A stretch of 64,000 nucleotides of DNA from Rhizobium sp. Root708 (GCF_001429725.1 NZ_LMHV01000005.1:85449-149448); one strand, 5' to 3'; shown: positions 1 through 9,836, counted from the stretch's first letter. The notes: generated by a model not told the origin, from the letters alone. A program made the numbers and translations.

Positions 1-1901
1 TCGACCATGACGAACATCACGGTCTTGCCGCCATCGCGCAATTGCTCGACTTGCGCATCGGCTGCCTCGCGGCTCACGCCGAGGTCGGCGAGCATGGCGA
101 CATTTCCCAAGGTAATAGACTGGCCTTCGACCTGTCCTTGAACGCCTTTTCCTGCGGTCGCCTTGAATTCCGAGAGATCCGGGATCGTGATGCCACGCGC
201 AAGCGCGCCCTTCACAATTGCTTCAGCGAGTGGGTGTTCGGATCCGCGCTCGAGGGCCGCGGCAAGGGAAAGTAGCTCCCGCTCGTCGATGCCATTGAGC
301 GGGATCACGTCGGTCAACTCCGGCTTGCCCTCGGTCAGCGTGCCCGTCTTGTCGACAATGAGGGTGTCGACTTTCGAGAGCCGCTCCAGCGCTTCGGCGT
401 CCTTGACGAGAACCCCCTCGTGAGCACCACGACCGGTCGCGATCATGATCGACATCGGCGTTGCAAGACCGAGCGCGCACGGGCAGGCGATGATCAGAAC
501 GGCGACGGCAGAAATGAGCGCATGCGCCAGACGCGGCTCCGGCCCCACGAAGAACCAGAGGAGGAAGGCGACGACTGCCGCCAGTATGACGGCTGGAACG
601 AAAACGGCCGAGACGCGGTCGACGACACCCTGGATCGGGGCGCGGGAGCGTTGGGCGCTTACCACCATCTCGACGATACGAGACAGCGTGGTGTCGGCGC
701 CGACTTTCTCCGCCCTCATGACCAGGCTGCCGCTCATGTTGATCGTGCCGGCAGTGACGCCGTCGCCAACGGCTTTCTCGACGGGCAGAGACTCGCCTGT
801 GATCATCGACTCATCGATCGTCGATTGCCCGTCTTCGATGCTGCCGTCGATGGCAACGCGTTCTCCCGGCCGCACGCGCAGCCGGTCGCCCATGACAATG
901 TCATCGACGGGGATATCGATCTCGGCTCCGTTGCCATCAATGCGCCGTGCCGTCTTAGGTGCCAGATCCAGCAGTGCAGAGATTGCTGAGCCGGTTCTCG
1001 CTCTGGCTTTCAGTTCGAGCACCTGGCCGACGAATACGAGCGCAATGATAACGGCTGCGGCTTCGAAGTAGACAGGCACGCTCCCTCCGTGGCCGGTGAC
1101 CGTATGCGGGAACAGACCGGGAGCCACCGTGGCAACGAGGCTGTAGATATATGCCGTCGCAACTCCGAGGCCGATCAAGGTCCACATGTTCGGGCTGCGA
1201 TTGACCAGCGAAGCCCAGGCCCGCCGGAAGAACGGAAGGGCTGCCCACAAAACGACAGGCGTTGCCAGGATCAGTTCCAGCCAGGTAGCCAGTTGTTCGC
1301 CGACCCAGTCGCGTATCGGTAGTCCGAGCATCGGGCCCATACTCAGAGCCAGCAATGGCAGGCACAACAGGCCGCTTATCCAAAGCCGGTGAGTAAAGTC
1401 GACCAACTCCGGATTTGGACCCGCATCTGCGGGTGGCACGCCCATCGGCTCAAGTGCCATGCCGCACTTCGGGCAGTCGCCAGGGTGATCGCTGACGACT
1501 TCCGGATGCATCGGGCATGTATAAAGCGTGCCTTTCGGCACAGGCTTGTTCACGACCGTGCCCGACATATGATCGGCCGGCGTGGCCTCGAAGCGCGTCT
1601 TGCAACGCTCGGAGCAGAAGTAGAACTTCTCGCCGCCGTGTTTCAGGAAATGGCGCGCACTGGCGCGTTCGACCGTCATTCCGCAGACGGGATCCTTGGC
1701 GACGAGGTGATCCTGAGGAGCGGCCTGGAACTTCGTCCGGCACCCGTCGCAACAAAAGTGATAGGTCTTACCCTCGTATGTGAGGGTTGGTTTTCCGGCG
1801 GCGGGATCGACAATCATGCCGCAGACCGGATCGCGCACCACGTCTCCCGTCGCCTCACCATGATGGTGGTCGTGGTGATGATGTGAGTGCGTACTATCCA
1901 T
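1..1901 (-). CDS. copA: Heavy-metal (copper-type) translocating P1B ATPase, C-terminus truncated by window edge
   Basis: An inner-membrane ATPase that exports Cu(I) or Ag(I) from the cytoplasm. About 633 codons are visible; the C-terminal part of the P-domain lies off the window. The N-terminus is His-rich, followed by two YHS-type metal sites (DPVCGM at about residues 25 and 70) and a heavy-metal-binding segment (CPMHPEV...CPKCGM, about 120-150). Membrane helices follow, then the CPC metal-transport motif (first Cys near 473) and the phosphorylation motif DKTGT (Asp517). YHS plus CPMHP modules replacing classical GMxCxxC domains is common in rhizobial copper ATPases. The start is the ATG at 1901 with GGAGA just upstream. 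A MerR-type promoter lies about 35 bp upstream, but no cueR gene is in view. Specificity for Cu over Ag is inferred from CPC. Confidence 0.93.
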   Translation of the reverse strand, partial: MDSTHSHHHHDHHHGEATGDVVRDPVCGMIVDPAAGKPTLTYEGKTYHFCCDGCRTKFQAAPQDHLVAKDPVCGMTVERASARHFLKHGGEKFYFCSERCKTRFEATPADHMSGTVVNKPVPKGTLYTCPMHPEVVSDHPGDCPKCGMALEPMGVPPADAGPNPELVDFTHRLWISGLLCLPLLALSMGPMLGLPIRDWVGEQLATWLELILATPVVLWAALPFFRRAWASLVNRSPNMWTLIGLGVATAYIYSLVATVAPGLFPHTVTGHGGSVPVYFEAAAVIIALVFVGQVLELKARARTGSAISALLDLAPKTARRIDGNGAEIDIPVDDIVMGDRLRVRPGERVAIDGSIEDGQSTIDESMITGESLPVEKAVGDGVTAGTINMSGSLVMRAEKVGADTTLSRIVEMVVSAQRSRAPIQGVVDRVSAVFVPAVILAAVVAFLLWFFVGPEPRLAHALISAVAVLIIACPCALGLATPMSIMIATGRGAHEGVLVKDAEALERLSKVDTLIVDKTGTLTEGKPELTDVIPLNGIDERELLSLAAALERGSEHPLAEAIVKGALARGITIPDLSEFKATAGKGVQGQVEGQSITLGNVAMLADLGVSREAADAQVEQLRDGGKTVMFVMV

Positions 1902-1935
1902 GACAGTCTCCTTCGCCGAACCGGCATTGGAGCTC

Positions 1936-1966
1936 GTTATGAACCTTCCAGCGACTGTAAGGTCAA
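1936..1966 (-). promoter_or_regulatory. MerR/CueR-type promoter of the copper ATPase
   Basis: On the minus strand a -35 box TTGACC and a -10 box CATAAC are separated by 19 bp. That overlong spacer is the hallmark of promoters activated by MerR-family regulators. The spacer holds a CueR-like dyad, with half-sites GACCTTAC and GGAAGGTT around a 7-bp core. The -10 ends 35 bp before the ATPase start. This suggests copper-responsive activation by a CueR/HmrR homologue encoded elsewhere. Confidence 0.75.
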
Positions 1967-1979
1967 GAACAAAATGTGC

Positions 1980-1995
1980 CCGTTCTTCTGAACGG
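1980..1995 (-). terminator. Short hairpin after pbpC, possible weak terminator
   Basis: A 6-bp perfect stem (CCGTTC/GAACGG) with a 4-nt loop sits just past the pbpC stop. On the minus strand it is followed by a loosely T-rich stretch (ACATTTTGTT). It would separate pbpC from the copper ATPase promoter. The stem is short, so efficiency is doubtful. Confidence 0.35.
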
Positions 1996-2010
1996 CAATC
2001 TCGGATCCGT

Positions 2011-4092
2011 TCACTCAATGAAGACGCCGACGCTTGCGGCCCGTCCTAACGCATCGATGACCGTCAGCTTCGAATAGCCGGCGCCGTCAGGCATCCATTG
2101 ATTGGTGCGCCTGCGGGAAAGTTCAGGCAGCGGCTTGCCGTTTGCGAGCCAGCGGAAGGGGGATCGGCCCCCCTGCAATTTCAACATGAGAGGCCCCAGC
2201 TCGCCGCTCGTTGCGCCCAAGTCGATATGCGCACCTTCGGGCGGATAGACAATCTGCGGCGCTTGCTCGCGGGCTGATGTCGCCAGCAAGCCGCTCGAAC
2301 CGATTGCGAAGCGACGCTGACTGATGGGGAGTTCGGCCTGGGCAATTCTGATGGCGCCAAGCGGCGGGCGCGGAAGCGGTGTCGTCGCCATTCCCGATTT
2401 GGCAAAGGCATCGAACAGGATTGGCGCGGCGGTGCCGTAGCCGGTTAGCCCAGGCACCGCGCCGTTGTCCGGTCGTCCTACCCAGACGCCAAGCACATGA
2501 CGCCCGTCATAGCCGACGGACCAGGCATCCCGGTATCCATAGCTCGTGCCCGTCTTGTAGGCGATGCCGCGGCGCGGGGCGCCGGCCGGCGGAATGACGC
2601 CGGAGAGAATATCCGTGATGTTCCAGACGGCCACCGGCTCCAGCAGGGCCTCGCCATCGATCGTTCCCGGCTGGCGGTCCACTCCGTTGCCGAGTCGCAC
2701 GGCCTTGCCGTTGTTGGCGAGCGCCGTATAGAGCTGAACAAGATCCTTCAACGTGACGCCGACACCGCCGAGGCCGATGGCGAGGCCGGGCGTTTCATTT
2801 GGCGGCAGGACCGGGCGGACCTCGGCGCGCCGAAACCGTACCATCAGCTTGGCCGGGTTGACGGCGTCCAGCAGCTTGATGGCCGGTACATTCAACGAGA
2901 GCTGCAATGCCTCGCGCACCGTCACGTCACCCTGGTAGCTCATGTCGAAATTGCGGGGGCGATAGCCGAAGAAGTCTGCCGGTCGATCCTCGATGATCGT
3001 TTCCTGGCTGACCAAACCTTCCTCGAAGGCCAGACCGTAAATAAAGGGCTTGAGGGTCGATCCCGGCGACCGGCTGATGCGCGTCATGTCGATCCAGCCG
3101 GATCTGCTTGCATCGAAATAGTTCGCCGAGCCAACCTCGCCCAGAATTTCGCCGGTCTGCGCATCGGCCATGACCATGGCGAGCGAGAGCTTCGGACCAA
3201 GTTTCAGCTCCGCGTCGCGCGCTGTCGCCTCCAGGCCTTCCTGAACCTGCTTGCGCAATGTGGTTGCATGGGTGCGATCCCTGGGCTCAAGGCGGACTGC
3301 CGTTTGCGCGAGATGGGCAGCGAGAGACGGCAATTGCAGCCTGCGCTCGGGAAGAAGAACTGCTTGGGCGCGCTCCGCCTCACCCTCGCCGATGGCGTGC
3401 GAAACGGCGGCGCGCTCAAGCACGCGTTTGCGCGCCGTCTCCGCCGCAGCGAGATTGCGATCCGGGCGACGTCTCTCGGGAAGTTGCGGCAGCGCAACCA
3501 GCAGCGCTGCCTGCGCAACGCTCAAACGTTTGGGTTCCTTGCCGAAATAGGCGAGGCTTGCCGCGCGCACACCCTCGAGGTTGCCGCCATAGGGGGCGTG
3601 AGTAAGGTAGAGATCAAGGATTTGCTCCTTGGACAGGCGCCGCTCGATCTGGATCGCGCGTGCTACCTGTAGCAGCTTGGCAGCGAAGGAGCGGCCTTGC
3701 CGGGGTTCAATCAGCCGCGCGACCTGCATTGAAAGGGTCGACGCGCCCGAAACGATGTGTCCGCTCGTCACCAACTGGTACGCGGCACGACCGATCGCTC
3801 GAATATCCACGCCGCCATGCTCGTAGAACCGGCGATCTTCATAGGCGACGAGCATGCGCAGGAGCAGCGGATCGACATCGTCAACCGTCGTCTTCAGGCG
3901 CCAGCGGCCTTCCGGTGTCGCAAAGGCACGCAGAAGCTGGCCGTCCCGGTCCAGGACTTCGGCCGAGACTGCCCCGGCCGTTTCCAGCGGTGGCGGGAAG
4001 GCGCGATCTGCCGCCCTCAACGCAAGAATTCCGACGCCGGCAATGAATAGGCCGGTCGCGATCGCAATCGCCGATGCGCGCTTCCAACTCAT
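2011..4092 (-). CDS. pbpC: Penicillin-binding protein 1C (bifunctional transglycosylase/transpeptidase)
   Basis: A class A PBP of 693 aa that polymerises and cross-links peptidoglycan in the periplasm. It has one N-terminal membrane anchor (about residues 7-28). The GT51 glycosyltransferase domain carries EDRRFYEHGGVD and GASTLSMQVARL (about 85-240). The transpeptidase domain shows the serine motif S-T-L-K (SPGSTLKPF), the SLN triad and KTGTS. A C-terminal BiPBP_C-type domain follows. Length fits PbpC. The start ATG overlaps the stop of the upstream alpha-2-macroglobulin gene by 4 bp, implying translational coupling. The PbpC/macroglobulin pairing is widespread in Gram-negatives and thought to couple wall repair with trapping of invading proteases. 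Confidence 0.95.
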   Translation of the reverse strand: MSWKRASAIAIATGLFIAGVGILALRAADRAFPPPLETAGAVSAEVLDRDGQLLRAFATPEGRWRLKTTVDDVDPLLLRMLVAYEDRRFYEHGGVDIRAIGRAAYQLVTSGHIVSGASTLSMQVARLIEPRQGRSFAAKLLQVARAIQIERRLSKEQILDLYLTHAPYGGNLEGVRAASLAYFGKEPKRLSVAQAALLVALPQLPERRRPDRNLAAAETARKRVLERAAVSHAIGEGEAERAQAVLLPERRLQLPSLAAHLAQTAVRLEPRDRTHATTLRKQVQEGLEATARDAELKLGPKLSLAMVMADAQTGEILGEVGSANYFDASRSGWIDMTRISRSPGSTLKPFIYGLAFEEGLVSQETIIEDRPADFFGYRPRNFDMSYQGDVTVREALQLSLNVPAIKLLDAVNPAKLMVRFRRAEVRPVLPPNETPGLAIGLGGVGVTLKDLVQLYTALANNGKAVRLGNGVDRQPGTIDGEALLEPVAVWNITDILSGVIPPAGAPRRGIAYKTGTSYGYRDAWSVGYDGRHVLGVWVGRPDNGAVPGLTGYGTAAPILFDAFAKSGMATTPLPRPPLGAIRIAQAELPISQRRFAIGSSGLLATSAREQAPQIVYPPEGAHIDLGATSGELGPLMLKLQGGRSPFRWLANGKPLPELSRRRTNQWMPDGAGYSKLTVIDALGRAASVGVFIE

Positions 4093-7000
4093 GGCTGCGC
4101 CGCGACGACCTCCATTTTGCTGGTCGCCGTGCGGGCCGACAACTGCGGACGGTACATGTCCTCCACCACGGCCGCCGGGTGATCGTAAACGCCAGGGCTG
4201 ACCGCACGTACGACATAGGCGACGTTGATTTCCCGCTCATCCGACGCGGACCGGTTGAAGGCAGCCACGAAGCGATCGCTGCGGAACTCGGTGTGAGCCG
4301 CGGTGACCTCGCCCAGCCAATCGAAGTTCGAGAGCTGCGCGCTGTCCACGAGGTTCGGATTGTCGATCTGGAATCCTGCCGGCAGCAGGTCGGTGATCAC
4401 GATCCGCGATGGCCAGGCGTTGCTTTCGGTGACATGCAGAACGGCCACGTAACGTTCGTTCTGCTTTGCTTCGCTGACATTCACCTGCTCGCCGTCCATC
4501 GTGTAGTAGGTGCGCTCGATGGCGAAGCCGTCTCCACCTGCCGGTAGCGGCACGCTGGGCGCGGCCACCGTTGTCACGACCGCCGAGACGGGGTCGCTGG
4601 TGCGGTTGGTGAGCTCGAGCGAGTTGGTGAGCAAGGCGTCGCCCGACATCCGCGCCATGTAGGCGCCGCTGTGGGACGCGCCGTTGACGTCGATCTTCAG
4701 CGAGTCATCGCCGCCCTGGATCGCGCGCGCCGCCAGCAGCATCCACGCCTGCTCCTGGGTGCTTGTGTACTTGTTGCGACCCCATTCCTTGGCTACCGCT
4801 TTCGCCAGTTCCGGGACGATCGGCGGAACGGGGCGGCTCTCCGCCGCAAGGGCGAGAATGGCTGCGCCATCACGGAGGTTCGAACCGTAGTCGGTGCGCG
4901 ACAGGTTCACGCGGGTGATCATCGACTGTTCCGACATCTGCAGGGCGTCGACGAAGATGTTCTTCGAGCGCGTCGCATCGCCATACAATGCCAGGGCAGC
5001 GGCTATGTGTGCCTTGGCCAGCGGCGTCGGGAAGTCATTGATCATCGTGTCCGCATAGTAGCGCAGATCGCTGACCGCGGCTTTCTTGTTGCGTGCCAGG
5101 ACATAGAGCGCATAGGCGATCTGATCACCCTGATCCTTCACGTTGACATCGTAGCTCAGCGCGTTCTGGAGGTTCTCCAGGGCTTGCGAGAGCGCCCGCT
5201 CGGGAACATCGTATTTCTGCTCCCGGGCGCGCGTCAGGAAGTCGGACACGTAGGAATCCAGCCAGAGGTCGCCACTGTCCGGTCCCCACAAGCCGAAGCT
5301 GCCCGCCGATGCCTGATAGGAAAGAACGCGGTAAATAGCTTCCTGCACACGCTTCTTGACGTCGGCATCATCCTCGAGGCCAGCCTGTTCCGCCAGCTCG
5401 CTGAGATAAAGCAGAGGCAGCGCACGGCTGGTCGTCTGCTCGGCGCATCCGAAAGGATAGCGGTCGAGCGACATCAGCAATGCGGGAATGTCGAACGCCG
5501 CCGAGCGCGTTACGCTCACACTTACCGAGGCGCCGGGCAGGACGCTGTCTGCCAGCAGCGCCTTGTCAATCGAGAGCTTGGCACCCGGGTTGACCGCGAT
5601 CACCCGTCGTTCCGTTACCGGCAACACGGCTGGGCGCACCGGGACGTCCACGCTCTGATCGAGCGAAAGGCCGTTGGCTCCCGACAGATTGATCGAGACA
5701 CTGCCGTCACCCGGTTGGAGCCCGGTTACGGCGAGGGTCAGCGACGACTTGGCGGCCGCCTCCAGATGCAGCGTCTGAGACTTCGTTTCCACAGAGACGG
5801 CGTCGTTGCCGGTGAGCGAAAGCTGGTAATCGCCCGCTGGCGCATCCGTGTTGGCAACGTCGAGCCGAAGCTCGGACCGGTCGCCAGGCGCCAGGAATTT
5901 CGGCAGGCTTGCGGTGACGACGACGGGATCGCGGATGATCACGTCGCGCGTCGCATGGCCGACGCCGGATTTCGTCCAGGCCGCGACCATGACGCGGGCC
6001 GTGCCGTTGAACTGTGGGATATCGAAGGAGACATGCGCCTTGCCATCCTGATCGAGCTTAACCGGCCCGGCGAAGTACGCGACGAGCTTTTGCGTGGGCG
6101 GGCTGCCCTGAAGGGCGACCGCACCGCCATCACCGCCCGTCCGGAGCTTTCCGGTCTGGCCCAGCGAGCCGTCGATCAGACGCCCGTAAAGATCGCGAAT
6201 TTCGAGCCCGAGTTGGCGCTGACCGAAATACCAGTCTTCCGGGTTCGGCGCTTCATATCGCGTCAGGTTGAGAATGCCGACGTCGACGGCTGCGACCGTG
6301 ACATAGGCTTCTTCGCCGACTCCCGCGCCGGCCACCGCGAGCTCGATCGGGAGCGGGCCGCGCGGCAACATTTTCTCTGGTGCGTCCACCTTGACCTGCA
6401 GAGCCCGTTCGGCCGGATCCACCTTCAGCCATTTCACACCGATTGCCCGCATCGGCATATGGTTGTCGCGGGCATCACCGGGGCGAAACAGTGTTGCAGT
6501 AATATAGGTACCGGCGCCCCATTCGGCAGTTATCGGAATATCGACCTCGCCGCCGGTTTCGCCGATCGATGCTTGCTTCACGGCAATCAGGTTCTCTGTC
6601 CCGGCAGCGATCATCAGTTCGCCGGCGTAGCGCGACGAAACTTTCAGCTTGGCCGTCTCGCCGATCTTGTAGCTGTCCTTGTCCAAGGCGATCTCGAGGC
6701 CGTCAGGGGTCTCGGTGGAGGTTGCCTGGACGAACCAGCCGGCATCGAACTCGACGCTTGAAGTTGGACCATCGGCCTGCGTGCTTTCGACTTCGAGGCG
6801 ATAGCGTCCCCAGGCGACTGCCGACGATATCTTGCCGCCGTCTGTTCCGGCATCGATGGTGCCATTCGCAACCTGTTCCGCCGTGTAGACGGGCTCGTAT
6901 TTCCAGGCGGTGCCGTCGCGGTACCACTGATAGTCGCGGTTGAGCTTCAGAAGCTTCCAGCGAAGCCCGGACATCTCCTGGCGCTGGCCTTCCGCGTCCA

Positions 7001-9557
7001 GACCGATGACCGTGAAATTCGCGATCGAGTTCTCGGCGAGGTCGCCGGAGAATTCGGGCTTGATACCGATCATCGGCCCCTGGTTCTGTACCGGTATGGT
7101 CAGGGACCGCTCGATCGCCCGGCCGCCGGCTTCCTGCATGCGAATGTAGACCGTCGCGCTGAGAAGCTGCGTCGTTGCCGGCAGATCCCCGACTGTCAGG
7201 TCGGTGACGCCTTCGCCCTTTTCATCGAGGTCGGGTAGTCCTTCGATCGACTGGCGGCTGTCCTCACTTGCCTCCTCATCGGCGAGGCCGAACTGATAGC
7301 CAGGAAACTGGTCGCTCTGCCGCGTCGGCTTGATCACGACATCGCCCTCAAGAGTGAGGCCAGCGGCCGGCGCTCCATAGAGATACTTGCCGTTGATGTT
7401 GATCGTCGCAGGCGTTTCCGGCCCGATGACCTTGGCCTCGGTGGCAAGCGTCATGTCGGTGCGATCAGGAACGAAATCATCGACCAGAAAGCTCTTTGAA
7501 GCGATCGGGCTGCCCTTGGGATCGGTATGGATGTTCATTGTCCAGGTGCCGCGCATGGCATTTAGCTGGACGGGCAGGTCGATCGTGTAGCCGCCGGCAG
7601 CACTTGTCTGGCTGACGATACGCCGGTCTTCGACACCGTCGGGGCGTAGGAAAATGAAAGTCAGTGGCAGGTTTTCGATCGCCTTGCCGTCGCTGTCGCG
7701 AGCAAGGGCCGCCGCATGCACGGTCTCTCCGACCCGGTAGATGCCGCGCTCGGTCCACGTCAGAATGTCGATCGCGCCTGGTGATGCACGGCCCGTTACC
7801 CCGCGATCAGAAAGATCGAAGCCGGCCCGGGTCATATCCAGGAAGACATAGTCCGACGAACCATTCTTCGCCGTGACGACAGCCGGCGTCAGCGCCGCTG
7901 TGCCACGGATCAGGCCCGCGGTGAATACAGCGCGGCCATCCTGGTCTGTCGTCGCGGTTCCGAGAACCTCGTTGTTCTTGGCGAGCAGCTGCAGTTCGAC
8001 GCCGCCAAGCGGCTTGGCCGAGGCGAGCGACCGCGCAAAGACGTTCAGTCCATCGCTACCGGCGTAGGTCGTGACACCGATATCGGAGACGACGAACCAT
8101 TGGGTTGCCTGCGAATTCCATTCCTGGTCCGGTGCGTTTGGCTGCGTCGCAGTGAGCACATAAACTCCGGCCTTGCGCTCCGGAAGTGCCTCGTCGACCG
8201 GGAAGCTGGTCACGATGTCCTTGTTGAGGTCGTTGGCGATGTCGATCGAACCCTGCCAGACCAGTTCACCGCTCTCGTCCTCGATTCGCTGCGCGCTGTA
8301 GCCGTCGAGCTGGGTCAGGAACTGCGAGCTTGTCAGCAATGGTGCAATCGCACGGTCGCCGATGCGGTAGAGCTTTAGATTGGCCGAGGTGAGGTTGACC
8401 GACACGAGCGGAATGCCGCGCCGTGCGGTCGACGGCAGAACGAAGTTGTCGCCGGTGAAGCGCAGGCTCGCGCTCCTGTCCTTCACGTAGACATTCAGGC
8501 TTACGGGCGCTTCGAGCACCTCGTCGACCGAGGACGGCAGGCCCGTGCGGAAGCCGATCTTGTAGTTCTGCCCGTGCGTCAAGCCCTCGATGCAGATCTG
8601 CCGGTCCTTGGCTTCCATCGCCTTCGGCGCAGCGCCATCCAGCGTTACGAACGGAGCATAATCGGCTGTCTTGACGAGCGCTTCCGAGAACGTCACGCAC
8701 ACCCGCGGTGCGGCACTGTCGGCGTCGACGGTATGGTCGGTAACCCGGAAGCCCTGAGTGGCTTTCAGCTGCAGGAATGCCGCCTGGACTTCCTTGGAAC
8801 TGACGAGCGCCAGACTTGCCTTGTAGGCATTGAGCGCGCCGCGATAGTTGCCGCTCTTTTCAAGCGCTGCGGCGAGAACGGCCAGAGCGTCGGCGCGGTT
8901 CGTCGTTGTACGGGTCAGGTCGTATCCGTTGATCGCGGCGAGCACCGCCTGGCCGTAGATGTCGCTGCCGTTGTTGGCGTCTGTCTTCACGAAGCTGTCG
9001 CCGGCTCTTGCCGTTTCGAGCCAGAGGTCGGCGCTCTCAGGTGTCAGCGCCAATGCGCTGCGAAACGACTTCAGGGCGTCTGTGACGTTTCCGGCGGTAA
9101 GGTCTATGCGGGCATTGGCGATCAGGCTGTCTGCGGTTTGGTCCTTCAGATCGTCGGCGACCTCAAGATTGGTCTTGTCGTCGCGTGCCTGTTGAAGGAC
9201 GTCGCCGGAGAGGAACGTGATGCGTGGCGCGGCGCCGAGGTCCGGCTCCTGCTGACCGGCGGTCTCGACGATCTTGCCCGCGATCGCGCCCGGGAAGGCA
9301 TTCATCGTCTTGAAGTCGGACTTGAGGAAGCACCATTTCACCTTGGGATTATAGGTGAACGCCTTGCACGACTTGTCGCCTATGCAGCTGGATTTGCATT
9401 GCTCAAGCGTCAGGTTCTGCTCGGTTCGAAGATCGAAGCCGAAGAAGTCTGCATCCTTGATCGTTTGGATCTCTCGCTTGGTGTCGGCTGCGTGGACACT
9501 GCCGAGCGTAGCCATGAGCGCGACCAGACCAGCCGCAAAGATTCGACGTGCAGACAT
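4089..9557 (-). CDS. Bacterial alpha-2-macroglobulin with N-terminal PAN/apple domain
   Basis: A periplasmic protease-trapping protein of 1822 aa. It begins with a Sec signal peptide ending near SVHA/AD. A Cys-rich PAN/apple-like domain follows (about residues 40-95, with C-x3-C and paired cysteines), then a TPR-like helical part (about 140-260) and repeated MG beta-domains. The thioester motif is CAEQ (Cys1371, in YPFGCAEQTT), followed by the all-alpha TED and a C-terminal receptor-binding-like domain. The thioester would covalently capture attacking proteases. No lipobox cysteine follows the signal peptide, unlike the E. coli lipoprotein form, so it is probably soluble. It overlaps pbpC by 4 bp (stop/start overlap), so both are likely one transcript. 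An outer-membrane localisation is not excluded. Confidence 0.93.
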   Translation of the reverse strand: MSARRIFAAGLVALMATLGSVHAADTKREIQTIKDADFFGFDLRTEQNLTLEQCKSSCIGDKSCKAFTYNPKVKWCFLKSDFKTMNAFPGAIAGKIVETAGQQEPDLGAAPRITFLSGDVLQQARDDKTNLEVADDLKDQTADSLIANARIDLTAGNVTDALKSFRSALALTPESADLWLETARAGDSFVKTDANNGSDIYGQAVLAAINGYDLTRTTTNRADALAVLAAALEKSGNYRGALNAYKASLALVSSKEVQAAFLQLKATQGFRVTDHTVDADSAAPRVCVTFSEALVKTADYAPFVTLDGAAPKAMEAKDRQICIEGLTHGQNYKIGFRTGLPSSVDEVLEAPVSLNVYVKDRSASLRFTGDNFVLPSTARRGIPLVSVNLTSANLKLYRIGDRAIAPLLTSSQFLTQLDGYSAQRIEDESGELVWQGSIDIANDLNKDIVTSFPVDEALPERKAGVYVLTATQPNAPDQEWNSQATQWFVVSDIGVTTYAGSDGLNVFARSLASAKPLGGVELQLLAKNNEVLGTATTDQDGRAVFTAGLIRGTAALTPAVVTAKNGSSDYVFLDMTRAGFDLSDRGVTGRASPGAIDILTWTERGIYRVGETVHAAALARDSDGKAIENLPLTFIFLRPDGVEDRRIVSQTSAAGGYTIDLPVQLNAMRGTWTMNIHTDPKGSPIASKSFLVDDFVPDRTDMTLATEAKVIGPETPATININGKYLYGAPAAGLTLEGDVVIKPTRQSDQFPGYQFGLADEEASEDSRQSIEGLPDLDEKGEGVTDLTVGDLPATTQLLSATVYIRMQEAGGRAIERSLTIPVQNQGPMIGIKPEFSGDLAENSIANFTVIGLDAEGQRQEMSGLRWKLLKLNRDYQWYRDGTAWKYEPVYTAEQVANGTIDAGTDGGKISSAVAWGRYRLEVESTQADGPTSSVEFDAGWFVQATSTETPDGLEIALDKDSYKIGETAKLKVSSRYAGELMIAAGTENLIAVKQASIGETGGEVDIPITAEWGAGTYITATLFRPGDARDNHMPMRAIGVKWLKVDPAERALQVKVDAPEKMLPRGPLPIELAVAGAGVGEEAYVTVAAVDVGILNLTRYEAPNPEDWYFGQRQLGLEIRDLYGRLIDGSLGQTGKLRTGGDGGAVALQGSPPTQKLVAYFAGPVKLDQDGKAHVSFDIPQFNGTARVMVAAWTKSGVGHATRDVIIRDPVVVTASLPKFLAPGDRSELRLDVANTDAPAGDYQLSLTGNDAVSVETKSQTLHLEAAAKSSLTLAVTGLQPGDGSVSINLSGANGLSLDQSVDVPVRPAVLPVTERRVIAVNPGAKLSIDKALLADSVLPGASVSVSVTRSAAFDIPALLMSLDRYPFGCAEQTTSRALPLLYLSELAEQAGLEDDADVKKRVQEAIYRVLSYQASAGSFGLWGPDSGDLWLDSYVSDFLTRAREQKYDVPERALSQALENLQNALSYDVNVKDQGDQIAYALYVLARNKKAAVSDLRYYADTMINDFPTPLAKAHIAAALALYGDATRSKNIFVDALQMSEQSMITRVNLSRTDYGSNLRDGAAILALAAESRPVPPIVPELAKAVAKEWGRNKYTSTQEQAWMLLAARAIQGGDDSLKIDVNGASHSGAYMARMSGDALLTNSLELTNRTSDPVSAVVTTVAAPSVPLPAGGDGFAIERTYYTMDGEQVNVSEAKQNERYVAVLHVTESNAWPSRIVITDLLPAGFQIDNPNLVDSAQLSNFDWLGEVTAAHTEFRSDRFVAAFNRSASDEREINVAYVVRAVSPGVYDHPAAVVEDMYRPQLSARTATSKMEVVAAQP

Positions 9558-9767
9558 GAGACCCCCCGAGGTGCTGGCGCCCTGTAGACCTTACTCTTCC
9601 GGCGTTCGCCGAAGCTTGTCAACTCGCGGCGTACCCGCTTTTTGGTCGACGCCTTTTCGATGCCGACAGGGTTTCCCGGCCTGGCGCACAGCTCACAAAG
9701 ATGAAGAGAAAGTAATTATTTCTTAACGTTAACAATATCTTAAACGAAAATAAATCTGCTCCGCCCC

Positions 9768-9792
9768 GGAACATATCTCACCGCCAGCCGTT
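9768..9792 (+). promoter_or_regulatory. EcfG-type general stress promoter
   Basis: GGAAC (9768-9772), a 16-bp spacer and CGTT (9789-9792) exactly match the alphaproteobacterial EcfG consensus GGAAC-N16/17-CGTT. It lies 45 bp upstream of the response regulator start. This implies the gene belongs to the PhyR/EcfG general stress regulon. The flanking AT-rich segment at 9711-9755 includes the palindrome TTAACGTTAA. Confidence 0.7.
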
Positions 9793-9836
9793 CATCCGGT
9801 CTAAGTTCCTTGTCGAAATGAACAAAGGGGAGCGTC

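Noticed and set aside
2497..3672. Long open frame opposite pbpC
   Set aside because: Lies antisense inside a strongly supported PBP gene. It has no family signature and a composition typical of a GC-rich shadow frame.
4671..6761. Nearly 700-codon open frame opposite the macroglobulin gene
   Set aside because: Antisense shadow of conserved macroglobulin domains, with Arg/His-rich low-information sequence.
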